64,000 bases of DNA from Berkiella_A sp050252335 (GTDB lineage Bacteria > Pseudomonadota > Gammaproteobacteria > Berkiellales > Berkiellaceae): contig JBFWLB010000004.1 in assembly GCA_050252335.1 (NCBI GenBank), positions 1 through 64,000 on the forward strand. The letters run 5' to 3'. The number at the start of each line of letters is the position of its first letter. The first letter of the stretch is position 1. The notes under the pieces were generated by a model that made no database searches, was not told the DNA's origin, and saw only the letters and a list, made by a program, of their open reading frames with translations. Shown piece after piece: positions 26,441 to 35,398 of the stretch. The position numbers and the translations under genes were made by a program.

Positions 26441-27346
26441 ATGCAAAGCAAAGCATCCCCCTATACTTTTTCGCAAATTATTCAACGCTTTCACCAATTT
26501 TGGTCTGAGCAAGGCTGCGTTATACTACAGCCGCTCGATTTAGAAGTAGGTGCCGGCACTTTTCATCCTGCCACTTTTTTAAAAGCAATTGGGCCAGAGC
26601 CATGGAATTGTGCACATGTACAACCATCACGCCGCCCAACAGATGGCCGATATGGAGATAATCCAAATCGAACCCAGCATTTTCACCAATACCAAGTGGT
26701 TCTGAAACCTTCCCCACCCAATATTCAAGAACTTTGCATCGAATCATTAAAGGCATTGGGTATCGACCCCAAAGAAAATGATATTCGTTTTGTTGAAGAT
26801 AATTGGGAATCTCCTACTTTAGGTGCCTGGGGTTTGGGCTGGGAAGTTTGGTTAAATGGTATGGAAAGTATTCAATTCACTTATTTTCAACAAGCAGGTG
26901 GTCTTGAATGCCGACCTGTAATGGGTGAATTAGCTTATGGCTTGGAAAGATTAGCCATGCACATCCAAAATAAAGCATCTATGTTTGATTTAGTGTGGGC
27001 ACATACGCCCCATGGCGATGTCACTTATAGAGATATCTTCCACCAAAACGAAGTAGAAATGTCTCAGTATAATTTTGAACTGGCAGATACCGATATGTTA
27101 TTTCAACACTTCGATCATTATGAAAAAACATGTCTTAGACTCATTGAAGAAAGCTTACCACTCCCAGCTTATGAAAGCGTCTTAAAGGCATCTCATACCT
27201 TTAATTTATTGGATGCAAGAAGCGCTATTGCTGTCACAGAAAGGCAAAGATACATTCTGAGAGTACGCACACTTGCCAGTGCAGTAGCCAAATGTTACTA
27301 CGAAAAACGCGAATCACTTGGTTTTCCACTATTACAAAAGAAATAG
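26441..27346 (+). CDS. glyQ: Glycyl-tRNA synthetase alpha subunit
   Basis: A 301-aa class II catalytic subunit of the alpha2beta2 glycyl-tRNA synthetase. It opens with FSQIIQRFHQFWSEQGCVI and has the near-invariant VQPSRRPTDGRYGDNPNR and GLGWEVWLNGME segments. Length matches the family (about 300 aa). It precedes glyS by 9 bp; both subunits are required for activity. Confidence 0.98.
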   Translation: MQSKASPYTFSQIIQRFHQFWSEQGCVILQPLDLEVGAGTFHPATFLKAIGPEPWNCAHVQPSRRPTDGRYGDNPNRTQHFHQYQVVLKPSPPNIQELCIESLKALGIDPKENDIRFVEDNWESPTLGAWGLGWEVWLNGMESIQFTYFQQAGGLECRPVMGELAYGLERLAMHIQNKASMFDLVWAHTPHGDVTYRDIFHQNEVEMSQYNFELADTDMLFQHFDHYEKTCLRLIEESLPLPAYESVLKASHTFNLLDARSAIAVTERQRYILRVRTLASAVAKCYYEKRESLGFPLLQKK

Positions 27347-27355
27347 AGCATAATT

Positions 27356-29434
27356 ATGAACGGGGAAAATACCTTATTAATAGAAATTGGCACTGAAGAT
27401 TTACCGCCCACTCGTTTGGATCTGTTGGTAACTGCTTTTCAAAATGAAGTGTTAAAAAGATTTAAAAACTTGAATCTGCCTTATGGTAAAACAGACTGCT
27501 TTGCATCGCCCAGACGTTTAGCGCTTAAAATCCAACACGTGCCCGCGAAGCAACCGGATTATATTGCGCAAAAACGCGGCCCTTCCCTAAAGGCCGCCTA
27601 TAAAGATGGCTCGCCTACACCAGCCGCTCTTGGCTTTGCACAAAGCTGTAACACACCTATCCAAGCGCTAAAAACCTTAGAAACAGAGCTGGGAGCCTGG
27701 TTACTCTTTGAAGAAAATATTCCAGGTCAACGACTGGAACAAATCTTACCTACTATTATTGCGGAAAGTATCGAAAGTTTACCTTACCCTAAGAAAATGC
27801 GTTGGGGTGATTCTTCCTTGCAATTTATTCGCCCTATTCATTGGATTGCATTGGTGCATGGCAATACTGCTATCGAGGCAAACATTTTAGCTTTAAAAAG
27901 CAGCCAGTATTCATATGGGCACCGCACCCATTTTCCTGACAAAATAAAAATCAATCATGCAGATAATTACTTAAATGTTCTGCGTGATGTAAAAGTGATT
28001 GTTGACTATCAAGAGCGCAAAAATATTATTATTGAAGCATCTACCCAGATTGCTAAAAAGTTACAAGGCACCGCAGTAATTGATGATACACTCCTCGATC
28101 AAGTGGTCGGTCTTGTTGAATGGCCTGTACCCATGGTTGCGAAATTTGATGCTGACTTTTTGAAAGTTCCTAAAGAAGCGCTTATTTCCTCTATGCAAAA
28201 TCATCAAAAATGTTTTCCTATTGTCTCTAATAATCATTTATTACCCTATTTTATCCTGGTCAGTAACGTGGAAGCAGCAGATACTCAGAATATTGTGACG
28301 GGCAATCAACGCGTGATGCATGCTCGCTTAGAAGATGCAAAATTCTTCTATGAACAAGACTGTAAATCTACCTTAGAATCAAGATTAATACGCTTAGATA
28401 AGATGATTTACCAGAAAAAACTAGGTACGCTCTATCAAAAAACCTTGCGTGTAGCAAAATTAGCAACGTTTATTGCGACAAAAATTCAAGCCAATTCTAA
28501 CTTTGCACAAAGAGCTGCACAATTGTATAAAGCAGATTTAGTAACCAATATGGTTTTTGAATTCCCAGAACTGCAAGGGATTATGGGTTCTTATTATGCA
28601 AAAAATGATCATGAAGCAGATGAAGTAGCCACCGCTATTAAAGAAGTTTATTTGCCTGCTCATGCCAAAGATATTTTACCCACAACACAAACGGGTATTT
28701 GCTTAGCTTTGGCAGAACGCTTAGATACGTTAATCGGTATTTTTGGCGCAGGCCTCATTCCTTCTGGAGAAAAAGATCCCTATGCACTGAGGCGTGCAGC
28801 AATGGGCATTTTGCGCATCATCATTGAGAAGAAATTAACATTAAACTTACAAGAACTCCTTTCACAAGCCCAACAAGGCTTCAGCGAAGGCGTTGTTAGC
28901 ACAGACATCCTTCCTGTTGTATACAAATTCTGCTTAGAACGATTTAAATCTTGGTATCAAGAGCAATCTGTTGCGCCACAAGTCATTGATGCTGTTTTAA
29001 GCACACAACCTGATTGCCCTTATGACATGAGCCAACGCACACTTGCCGTTAATCATTTCAAAACATTAGCCGAAGCCCAAGCACTGGCTGCGGCAAACAA
29101 GCGTGTGAAAAATATCCTACAGAAAAACGAACAAAATCTTTCTTTAGATAATTTGGCAGAAGTCCAGGATGATTTGTTAGTAGAAACAGCAGAAAAAGAG
29201 CTATTTTTAGCAATCAATGCATTAAAACAACAAACAGCACCTTTACTCAAAGCAGGACATTATCAAGAAGCACTCACACAACTGGCTGCACTCAAACAGC
29301 CTGTGGATAGGTTCTTTGATGAGGTCTTAGTGATGGTAGATAATGAGGCCCTCAAACAAAATCGCGTGCGTTTGCTCACGCAATTATATGCCTTGTTTAT
29401 GCAAATTGCTGATATCTCAAAACTGGCCATATAA
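27356..29434 (+). CDS. glyS: Glycyl-tRNA synthetase beta subunit
   Basis: A 692-aa subunit that binds tRNA-Gly and completes the tetrameric synthetase. It starts TLLIEIGTEDLPP, contains SMQNHQKCFPI and the HD-like region MVFEFPELQGIMGSYYA, and ends in a DALR-type anticodon-binding domain (~580-690, FFDEVLVMVDN). Length matches the family (about 690 aa). Its stop overlaps the gmhB ATG by one base (TAATG), so translation is likely coupled. Confidence 0.98.
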   Translation: MNGENTLLIEIGTEDLPPTRLDLLVTAFQNEVLKRFKNLNLPYGKTDCFASPRRLALKIQHVPAKQPDYIAQKRGPSLKAAYKDGSPTPAALGFAQSCNTPIQALKTLETELGAWLLFEENIPGQRLEQILPTIIAESIESLPYPKKMRWGDSSLQFIRPIHWIALVHGNTAIEANILALKSSQYSYGHRTHFPDKIKINHADNYLNVLRDVKVIVDYQERKNIIIEASTQIAKKLQGTAVIDDTLLDQVVGLVEWPVPMVAKFDADFLKVPKEALISSMQNHQKCFPIVSNNHLLPYFILVSNVEAADTQNIVTGNQRVMHARLEDAKFFYEQDCKSTLESRLIRLDKMIYQKKLGTLYQKTLRVAKLATFIATKIQANSNFAQRAAQLYKADLVTNMVFEFPELQGIMGSYYAKNDHEADEVATAIKEVYLPAHAKDILPTTQTGICLALAERLDTLIGIFGAGLIPSGEKDPYALRRAAMGILRIIIEKKLTLNLQELLSQAQQGFSEGVVSTDILPVVYKFCLERFKSWYQEQSVAPQVIDAVLSTQPDCPYDMSQRTLAVNHFKTLAEAQALAAANKRVKNILQKNEQNLSLDNLAEVQDDLLVETAEKELFLAINALKQQTAPLLKAGHYQEALTQLAALKQPVDRFFDEVLVMVDNEALKQNRVRLLTQLYALFMQIADISKLAI

Positions 29435-30015
29435 TGCAACAAACCATACCCCTTATCATTTTAGATCGTGATGGCGTCATCAATGAAGATTCTGACGCCT
29501 ATATTAAATCACCTTCAGAATGGATACCTGTGCCCCATAGTCCTGAAGCCATTGCTTTATTAAATAGCTTTGGTATTAAAATTGCTGTTGCGACAAATCA
29601 ATCAGGGCTTGCAAGAGGCTTCTATTCTGAAGCGACTTTAGATCTCATACATTACACAATGCAAGAAACACTCGCCAAAGTAAATGCTACCATTGATAGT
29701 ATTTTTTATTGCCCACATGGCCCTGATGATAATTGCATTTGTCGAAAACCAAAACCTGGTCTTTTAAAGCAGATTTCACAATTTTATCAATGTCAGCTCA
29801 AAGATATTCCCTTTGTGGGTGATTCCATGCGTGATTTAGATGCCGCCGCTGCCGTTGGTTGTTTGCCTGTATTGGTAAAAACCGGCAAAGGTAAGCATAC
29901 TTGGGAAAAATACGCATCACAATTACCCTCAGGTACACTGGTGTTTGATAATTTAATGGCTTTTGCACAATACTATACAAGCAAATACAATGAAAAAAGC
30001 GCTCCACTGGTTTAG
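29434..30015 (+). CDS. gmhB: D-glycero-beta-D-manno-heptose 1,7-bisphosphate 7-phosphatase
   Basis: A 193-aa HAD-family phosphatase in ADP-heptose synthesis for the LPS inner core. The catalytic DRDG motif includes Asp11 and Asp13. ATNQSG is motif 2, CPHGPDDNCICRKP is the zinc loop typical of GmhB, and FVGDSMRDLDAA closes the site. The glyQ-glyS-gmhB-plsC order is common in gammaproteobacteria; here a photolyase gene is inserted before plsC. Confidence 0.94.
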   Translation: MQQTIPLIILDRDGVINEDSDAYIKSPSEWIPVPHSPEAIALLNSFGIKIAVATNQSGLARGFYSEATLDLIHYTMQETLAKVNATIDSIFYCPHGPDDNCICRKPKPGLLKQISQFYQCQLKDIPFVGDSMRDLDAAAAVGCLPVLVKTGKGKHTWEKYASQLPSGTLVFDNLMAFAQYYTSKYNEKSAPLV

Positions 30016-31426
30016 GCAAGATCTGCGTTTAACCAATAATACTGCTCTTTTGCATGCCATCCAAGAAAACAACGCTGTAACACTACTTTATATCTTTGAC
30101 ACAGACAAAAAAAATGCGTGGCCTCTAGGGGAAGCAGCAAAATGGTTCTTATGCGAAAGCCTTAAATCACTTGAACATGATATTAAAAAGCGAGGAGGGC
30201 AACTCATTGTTCGAAAAGGACTATCACAAAATATATTAAATGAAATTATTAAAGAAAATGATATTTCCAGTGTTTATTGGAATCGTTGCTACGATCCATT
30301 TTCCATTGATAGAGACACAAAAATCAAGGCAGCATTACGTCAAGATGGTATTATTGTAAACACTTATAACAGTTCTTTGTTGATTGAGCCTTCGCAGATT
30401 CATAATAGCACCGGCGGTTATTTCAAAGTTTATACTCCTTTTAAAAACAGAATTCTGCCACTACTTGAAAACATTATCCCCAGTAAAGAAATACGGAAAC
30501 TCCCAGAAAATTCCTGCAAAAATCAGAAGCATTTTGAAGCCTGGCCTCACTGGGATCTTTGGCCACAACATCCTTGGACACAAAAATTGGCGCAATATCA
30601 CACGCCCAGTGAAAAAATGGCCAAGCATTTACTCAAAATCTTTGTCGATTCACAAATAGAACAGTACAGTGAACAACGTGATTTTCCAGCGCTTGATGCA
30701 GTATCAAAGCTTTCTCCCTACTTACATTTTGGTCAAATAAGTCCTCACCAAGTTGTATATGCCATCAATGAAAAAATGTGTTCTATTCAAAATCAGAAAT
30801 CACGCCAGACATACTTATCACAAATCATTTGGCGAGAATTTTGTTATTATTTATTATTTCATTTTCCAGCCCTGCCACATCATAATTTCAAAGAAAAATT
30901 CAATGCCTTTAAATGGGAAAAAAGCTCAAAATCGCTTAAGAAATGGCAAACAGGCCATACAGGCTACCCAATTGTAGATGCGGGCATGCGTGAGCTCTGG
31001 GAAACAGGTATTATGCACAATCGTGTGCGCATGATCGTTGCATCCTTTTTAACAAAAGATCTATTTCTGCATTGGGCAGAAGGGCAAAATTGGTTCTGGG
31101 ACACACTAGTAGATGCTGATTTAGCAAATAATGCTGCTGGCTGGCAATGGGTGGCAGGAAGTGGCGCCGATGCACAACCCTATTTCCGTATTTTTAACCC
31201 TGTTACGCAAAGCGAAAAGTTTGACAGTAACGGCATCTATATTCGTAAATGGGTGCCCGAACTTAAAGCATTACCCAATAAACTCATCCATGCACCATGG
31301 AATGCTGATCCCCTTGAATTAAAGAAGCTAGGAATCACCTTAGGAAAAGACTATCCCTTCCCCATGGTAGAGCACAAGACAGCAAGAGAAAAGGCGTTAT
31401 TGTTATATAAAGATTTAGGGATTTAG
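29990..31426 (+). CDS. phrB: Deoxyribodipyrimidine photolyase
   Basis: A 478-aa light-driven repair enzyme that splits cyclobutane pyrimidine dimers using FADH-. The N-terminal Rossmann antenna domain begins KKALHWFRQDLRLTNN. The FAD domain has the cryptochrome/photolyase signatures REFCYYLLFHFP, TGYPIVDAGMRELWETG, MHNRVRMIVASFLTKDL and WQWVAGSGADAQPYFRIFNP. I chose the ATG at 29990; the gene overlaps the 3' end of gmhB by 26 nt. Its presence implies light exposure at some stage of the life cycle. Confidence 0.96.
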   Translation: MKKALHWFRQDLRLTNNTALLHAIQENNAVTLLYIFDTDKKNAWPLGEAAKWFLCESLKSLEHDIKKRGGQLIVRKGLSQNILNEIIKENDISSVYWNRCYDPFSIDRDTKIKAALRQDGIIVNTYNSSLLIEPSQIHNSTGGYFKVYTPFKNRILPLLENIIPSKEIRKLPENSCKNQKHFEAWPHWDLWPQHPWTQKLAQYHTPSEKMAKHLLKIFVDSQIEQYSEQRDFPALDAVSKLSPYLHFGQISPHQVVYAINEKMCSIQNQKSRQTYLSQIIWREFCYYLLFHFPALPHHNFKEKFNAFKWEKSSKSLKKWQTGHTGYPIVDAGMRELWETGIMHNRVRMIVASFLTKDLFLHWAEGQNWFWDTLVDADLANNAAGWQWVAGSGADAQPYFRIFNPVTQSEKFDSNGIYIRKWVPELKALPNKLIHAPWNADPLELKKLGITLGKDYPFPMVEHKTAREKALLLYKDLGI

Positions 31427-31585
31427 CTTCTGTGCTATTTATTCGGGCTGGTTCCTTACAAGAATCCCAGGTAATTTTCATGTTTTATGATAAAAATTAC
31501 TACCATGTTGCTTTGCAATTTTAATGAAAAGGCTCTAAGATGCAACCTTAAGTTTTTCCCTCATATCACAGTAAAAATACAACCT

Positions 31586-32290
31586 ATGCACACCTTAGCT
31601 TTTGTCCGCTCCTTGGTATTCATTATGCTTCAAGCCATTGCGACCATTTTATTTGGTGTAATAGCAATGCTTATTTTACCCTTGCCTTATAAATTTCGTT
31701 ATAGAGTCATCACCTTGTGGTCTAAATTTGTTATTTTACTAGCAAAATATATCTGTGGTATTGAATATCAAGTGACAGGTTTAGAAAATCTGCTTCAGAC
31801 ACCTGCTATTTTACTGTGCAATCATCAATCTGCTTGGGAAACACTCTTCTTACAAACAATTTTGCCCTATCAATGCTGGGTTGTAAAAAAAGAACTTCTA
31901 AACGTACCCTTCTTTGGTTGGGGACTGTGGGCATTAGAACCTATTGCCATCGATCGAAAAAAATCTTCTTCTTTAAGACAATTGGTAGAACAAGGTAAAG
32001 CAAAATTAAGCGCAGGCAGATGGGTGGTATTATTTCCTGAAGGCTCGCGTGTCGCACCTGGCAAACTAGGGAAATTTTCTAAAAGTGGCGCCTTACTTGC
32101 AAAAGAATCACAAATGCCCATTATTCCAATGGCACATAATGCGGGAAATTGCTGGCCAAGAAATGCCTTTATCAAAAAGGCTGGTATTATTAGGGTAAAT
32201 ATAGGTCCGGCTATTTACCCTAATACACTGACAACAGATGAGATACATCAACGCACAGAAAATTGGATTAAAGAAAAGCTTCCGCTCTAA
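31586..32290 (+). CDS. plsC: 1-acyl-sn-glycerol-3-phosphate acyltransferase
   Basis: A 234-aa membrane acyltransferase making phosphatidic acid from lysophosphatidate. An N-terminal hydrophobic segment is followed by the catalytic block LLCNHQSAWET, where the usual HX4D is HX4E, and by FPEGSR for substrate binding. The ATG at 31586 gives a normal length; the frame extends upstream to 31487 without family similarity. An inverted repeat (GTAATTTT / AAAATTAC, 31471-31500) lies upstream. Its stop codon overlaps the stop of convergent gyrB. Confidence 0.9.
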   Translation: MHTLAFVRSLVFIMLQAIATILFGVIAMLILPLPYKFRYRVITLWSKFVILLAKYICGIEYQVTGLENLLQTPAILLCNHQSAWETLFLQTILPYQCWVVKKELLNVPFFGWGLWALEPIAIDRKKSSSLRQLVEQGKAKLSAGRWVVLFPEGSRVAPGKLGKFSKSGALLAKESQMPIIPMAHNAGNCWPRNAFIKKAGIIRVNIGPAIYPNTLTTDEIHQRTENWIKEKLPL

Positions 32291-34704
32291 ATATCCAAGT
32301 TTGCTACATAGAGCGCGTTTGACTCAATGAAGTCTCTTCTGGGTTCTACATTATCACCCATTAAAGTTGTGAAGATCTGATCGCAAGCAACTGCATCTTC
32401 AACATTCACCTTCAATAATCGCCTTGTTTGGGGATCCATAGTGGTTGTCCACAATTGTTCAGCATTCATCTCACCCAATCCTTTATAGCGTTGAATTTGC
32501 TGGCCTTGCTTGGCTTGTTCCATCAACCAGCTCAATGCTTCTTTAAAGGTAGTCACCACTTTCTTCTTGTTATTTCGAGTGATATAAGCATTCTCTTCTA
32601 AAATACCATTGATCTCTGCACCAACAGAAGAAAGCAACAAATAGTCCGCATGTGAGAAAAATTCTGATTTAATGAGGCAATTGCTTTCTATCCCATGTAC
32701 TTTCATCAAAATTTCTAAGTGTAGATTTTTTAATTCCGCATCTTCTGCTACTTTAATTTCGTAGACTTGTCCGGTTTGTTTTTCACTTTCTAATTTAGCA
32801 GATAATGCATCAACCCATTGCTGTAATTTAGCCACGTCCTTTAAATGTTCAGATGTTAAAGCAGGCATTTGCATCATCATTTCTAGAATAATAGCTGGAT
32901 AACGCGAAGATAAACGTTTTATGATCCGTATTGCCTTACTATATTGAGAGACCAGACGTTCAAGTGCAGTCCCTTGGATAGCAGGAGCAGCATCATTCAC
33001 ATGCAAGCTTGCATCCTCCAAAGCAATATGAAGCAAATAAGCTTCAAGCGCATCATCATCTTTCACATAATTTTCTTGCTTGCCACGTTTTACTCTATAC
33101 AAGGGTGGCTGTGCGATATAAATGTGTCCTCGCTCAATCAACTCTGGCATTTGTCGATAAAAGAAGGTGAGCAATAAGGTTCTAATATGTGAACCATCCA
33201 CATCCGCGTCGGTCATGATGATGATATGATGATATCTAAGCTTATCGACATTAAACTCTTCTCGACCAATGCCGCAACCTAAGGCGGTAATCAGAGTACC
33301 AACCTCTTGTGAAGAAATCATCTTATCAAAGCGTGCTTTTTCAACGTTTAAAATCTTACCTTTGAGTGGTAATATCGCTTGTGTCTTTCTATTACGTCCC
33401 TGTTTAGCAGATCCACCCGCCGAATCCCCCTCAACTAAATACAATTCTGAAAAGGCAGGATCACGCTCTTGGCAGTCGGCCAATTTACCGGGTAACCCAG
33501 CAATATCTAAAGCACCTTTACGGCGCGTCATTTCTCTTGCTTTACGAGCCGCTTCTCTGGCTCTGGCTGCTTCAACTACTTTATTTGCAATGGCTTTGGC
33601 TTCGCCAGGATTCTCCATGAGAAAATCATTTAAACACTCGGCTAAAGAAGACTCTACCGCTGCTTTTACTTCAGAAGAAACTAGTTTATCTTTGGTCTGA
33701 GAAGAGAACTTCGGATCAGGTAATTTAACCGATAAAACAGCTGTTAATCCTTCACGCGCATCATCGCCAACGGTACTCACTTTAGATTTCTTTAAATAGC
33801 CTTCATTTTCCATGTAGTTATTTAATGTGCGCGTCAGTGCACTTCTAAAGCCTGATAAGTGAGTTCCACCATCACGCTGCGGAATGTTATTGGTGAAACA
33901 ATAAAAATTCTCTTGATACGAATCATTCCACTGCAAGGCTGCTTCAACATGAACATTGTCTTTTTGAACAGAAAAATAACAAACCTTTGAATGCATTGGT
34001 GTTTTATTTTTATTTAAATATTCAACAAAGGCTTTAATACCACCTTCATAACAAAACTCATCTGTTTTGTCCGTTCTTTCATCTGTTAGCCTAATTCTCA
34101 CACCTGAATTTAAAAAAGATAGTTCTCTTAAACGCTTCGCAAGGACATCATAATGAAACTCAATATTCTTAAAGGTGCTTGCACTGGGTTTAAAGTTAAT
34201 CTCTGTACCCGTTGTATCGGTATCACCAATTTCCTTAAGCGCAAACTTAGGCTCACCATGATGATATTCTTGATAATATACTTTCTGACCTCGGCGGATG
34301 GTCATTCTCAACTCTTCTGACAATGCATTTACGACCGAAACCCCCACACCGTGCAAACCACCCGATACTTTATAAGAGTTATCATCAAATTTACCGCCTG
34401 CATGCAAGATGGTCATAATCACTTCAGCAGCAGAACGTTTTTCTTCTGGATGTATATCTACAGGTATACCGCGACCATTATCTCTAACGGAAACACGTTC
34501 ATCAGGATGAATAGTAACCTCAATAAGCGAGCAATGTCCCGCTAATGCCTCATCCACGGAGTTATCAACGACTTCAAACACCATGTGGTGCAAACCTGTG
34601 CCATCTTCAGTGTCACCGATATACATACCAGGACGTTTTCTAACCGCATCAAGGCCTTTTAAAACTTTAATATTTGATGAATCATATGTTGCTTCAGATG
34701 TCAT
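32287..34704 (-). CDS. gyrB: DNA gyrase subunit B
   Basis: An 805-aa ATPase subunit of gyrase. The GHKL ATPase domain includes VLKGLDAVRKRPGMYIGD, EVVDNSVDEALAG, DNGRGIPV and GGLHGVGVSVVNALS. The Toprim domain includes LVEGDSAGGSAKQGRNR and the metal site DADVDGSHI. A C-terminal QRYKGLGEMN motif is present. Length matches E. coli GyrB (804 aa). GGGGAG lies just upstream of the ATG. It is the last gene of the dnaA-dnaN-recF-gyrB series, separated from recF by 694 bp with parS and DnaA-box sites. Confidence 0.98.
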   Translation of the reverse strand: MTSEATYDSSNIKVLKGLDAVRKRPGMYIGDTEDGTGLHHMVFEVVDNSVDEALAGHCSLIEVTIHPDERVSVRDNGRGIPVDIHPEEKRSAAEVIMTILHAGGKFDDNSYKVSGGLHGVGVSVVNALSEELRMTIRRGQKVYYQEYHHGEPKFALKEIGDTDTTGTEINFKPSASTFKNIEFHYDVLAKRLRELSFLNSGVRIRLTDERTDKTDEFCYEGGIKAFVEYLNKNKTPMHSKVCYFSVQKDNVHVEAALQWNDSYQENFYCFTNNIPQRDGGTHLSGFRSALTRTLNNYMENEGYLKKSKVSTVGDDAREGLTAVLSVKLPDPKFSSQTKDKLVSSEVKAAVESSLAECLNDFLMENPGEAKAIANKVVEAARAREAARKAREMTRRKGALDIAGLPGKLADCQERDPAFSELYLVEGDSAGGSAKQGRNRKTQAILPLKGKILNVEKARFDKMISSQEVGTLITALGCGIGREEFNVDKLRYHHIIIMTDADVDGSHIRTLLLTFFYRQMPELIERGHIYIAQPPLYRVKRGKQENYVKDDDALEAYLLHIALEDASLHVNDAAPAIQGTALERLVSQYSKAIRIIKRLSSRYPAIILEMMMQMPALTSEHLKDVAKLQQWVDALSAKLESEKQTGQVYEIKVAEDAELKNLHLEILMKVHGIESNCLIKSEFFSHADYLLLSSVGAEINGILEENAYITRNNKKKVVTTFKEALSWLMEQAKQGQQIQRYKGLGEMNAEQLWTTTMDPQTRRLLKVNVEDAVACDQIFTTLMGDNVEPRRDFIESNALYVANLDI

Positions 34705-34966
34705 TCATGGCTCCCCAAAGTTACATCTCATGCAGAGACTTAAATATCTAAACGTGTCTGGGATGTGGAAAACAATTAATGGCCTATTTTACCATATTTC
34801 GTCGATATCTCACTGAAACGAATGACTTTTATGCAAAATTTAGCTTAAAAGTCTCTTAATCTGGTGTTTTAGCAACAATTACCCAAATAACTAAAACCAT
34901 AGCTTGTTTAGGAAAAGCCATATCCCCCAAAGAGAGCATGTTTTTAAGGCTGGCTTGGGCAAAAAA

Positions 34967-34982
34967 TGTTTCACGTGGAACA
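34967..34982. promoter_or_regulatory. parS-like site 1
   Basis: TGTTTCACGTGGAACA differs from the universal ParB-binding palindrome TGTTTCACGTGAAACA at one base. It lies between gyrB and recF. ParB is encoded in the same window at 47706. Confidence 0.85.
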
Positions 34983-35278
34983 CAGAGTGACTCTGATTTT
35001 GCCAAGCTTGGCTCTTCTATCTATAAAATATGTCCAAGGAAGGAATAAAGGGCTTATTTTTCTGCATCACAGGTATTCTTTGCCCTGTTTCTATCCACAT
35101 TCCATCATCCCTGCTCCGTTTCTTCTATAAATGATGTCGTGATTGGAAAATAGCTTTAAAAGAAACCTAAGTCTAGCAAATAGCATTTGATCCACTTAAT
35201 AACTTTGACCGCATTAAAGCCTCAAGTAAAAAATTTCTTTTTAATCATATGATTAGATCGATTTTATCTCGCAGTTGT

Positions 35279-35299
35279 TGTGGATAACTATGTGAATAA
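35279..35299. promoter_or_regulatory. Pair of DnaA boxes upstream of gyrB
   Basis: TGTGGATAA (35279-35287) and TGTGAATAA (35291-35299) are the complements of TTATCCACA and TTATTCACA. Both fit the DnaA consensus TTATNCACA and lie in the same orientation 12 bp apart. They lie in the recF-gyrB gap, 4 kb from the main origin, and may regulate gyrB or belong to a second origin-associated cluster. Confidence 0.6.
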
Positions 35300-35398
35300 G
35301 ATGTTAGATATCAGGGCAGATGTGTGAAATTTTCTCGAGGATAAATGAATGGCTCTAATAACAGCTTTAAATATCTTGCTATAGAAAATCAGCTACAG

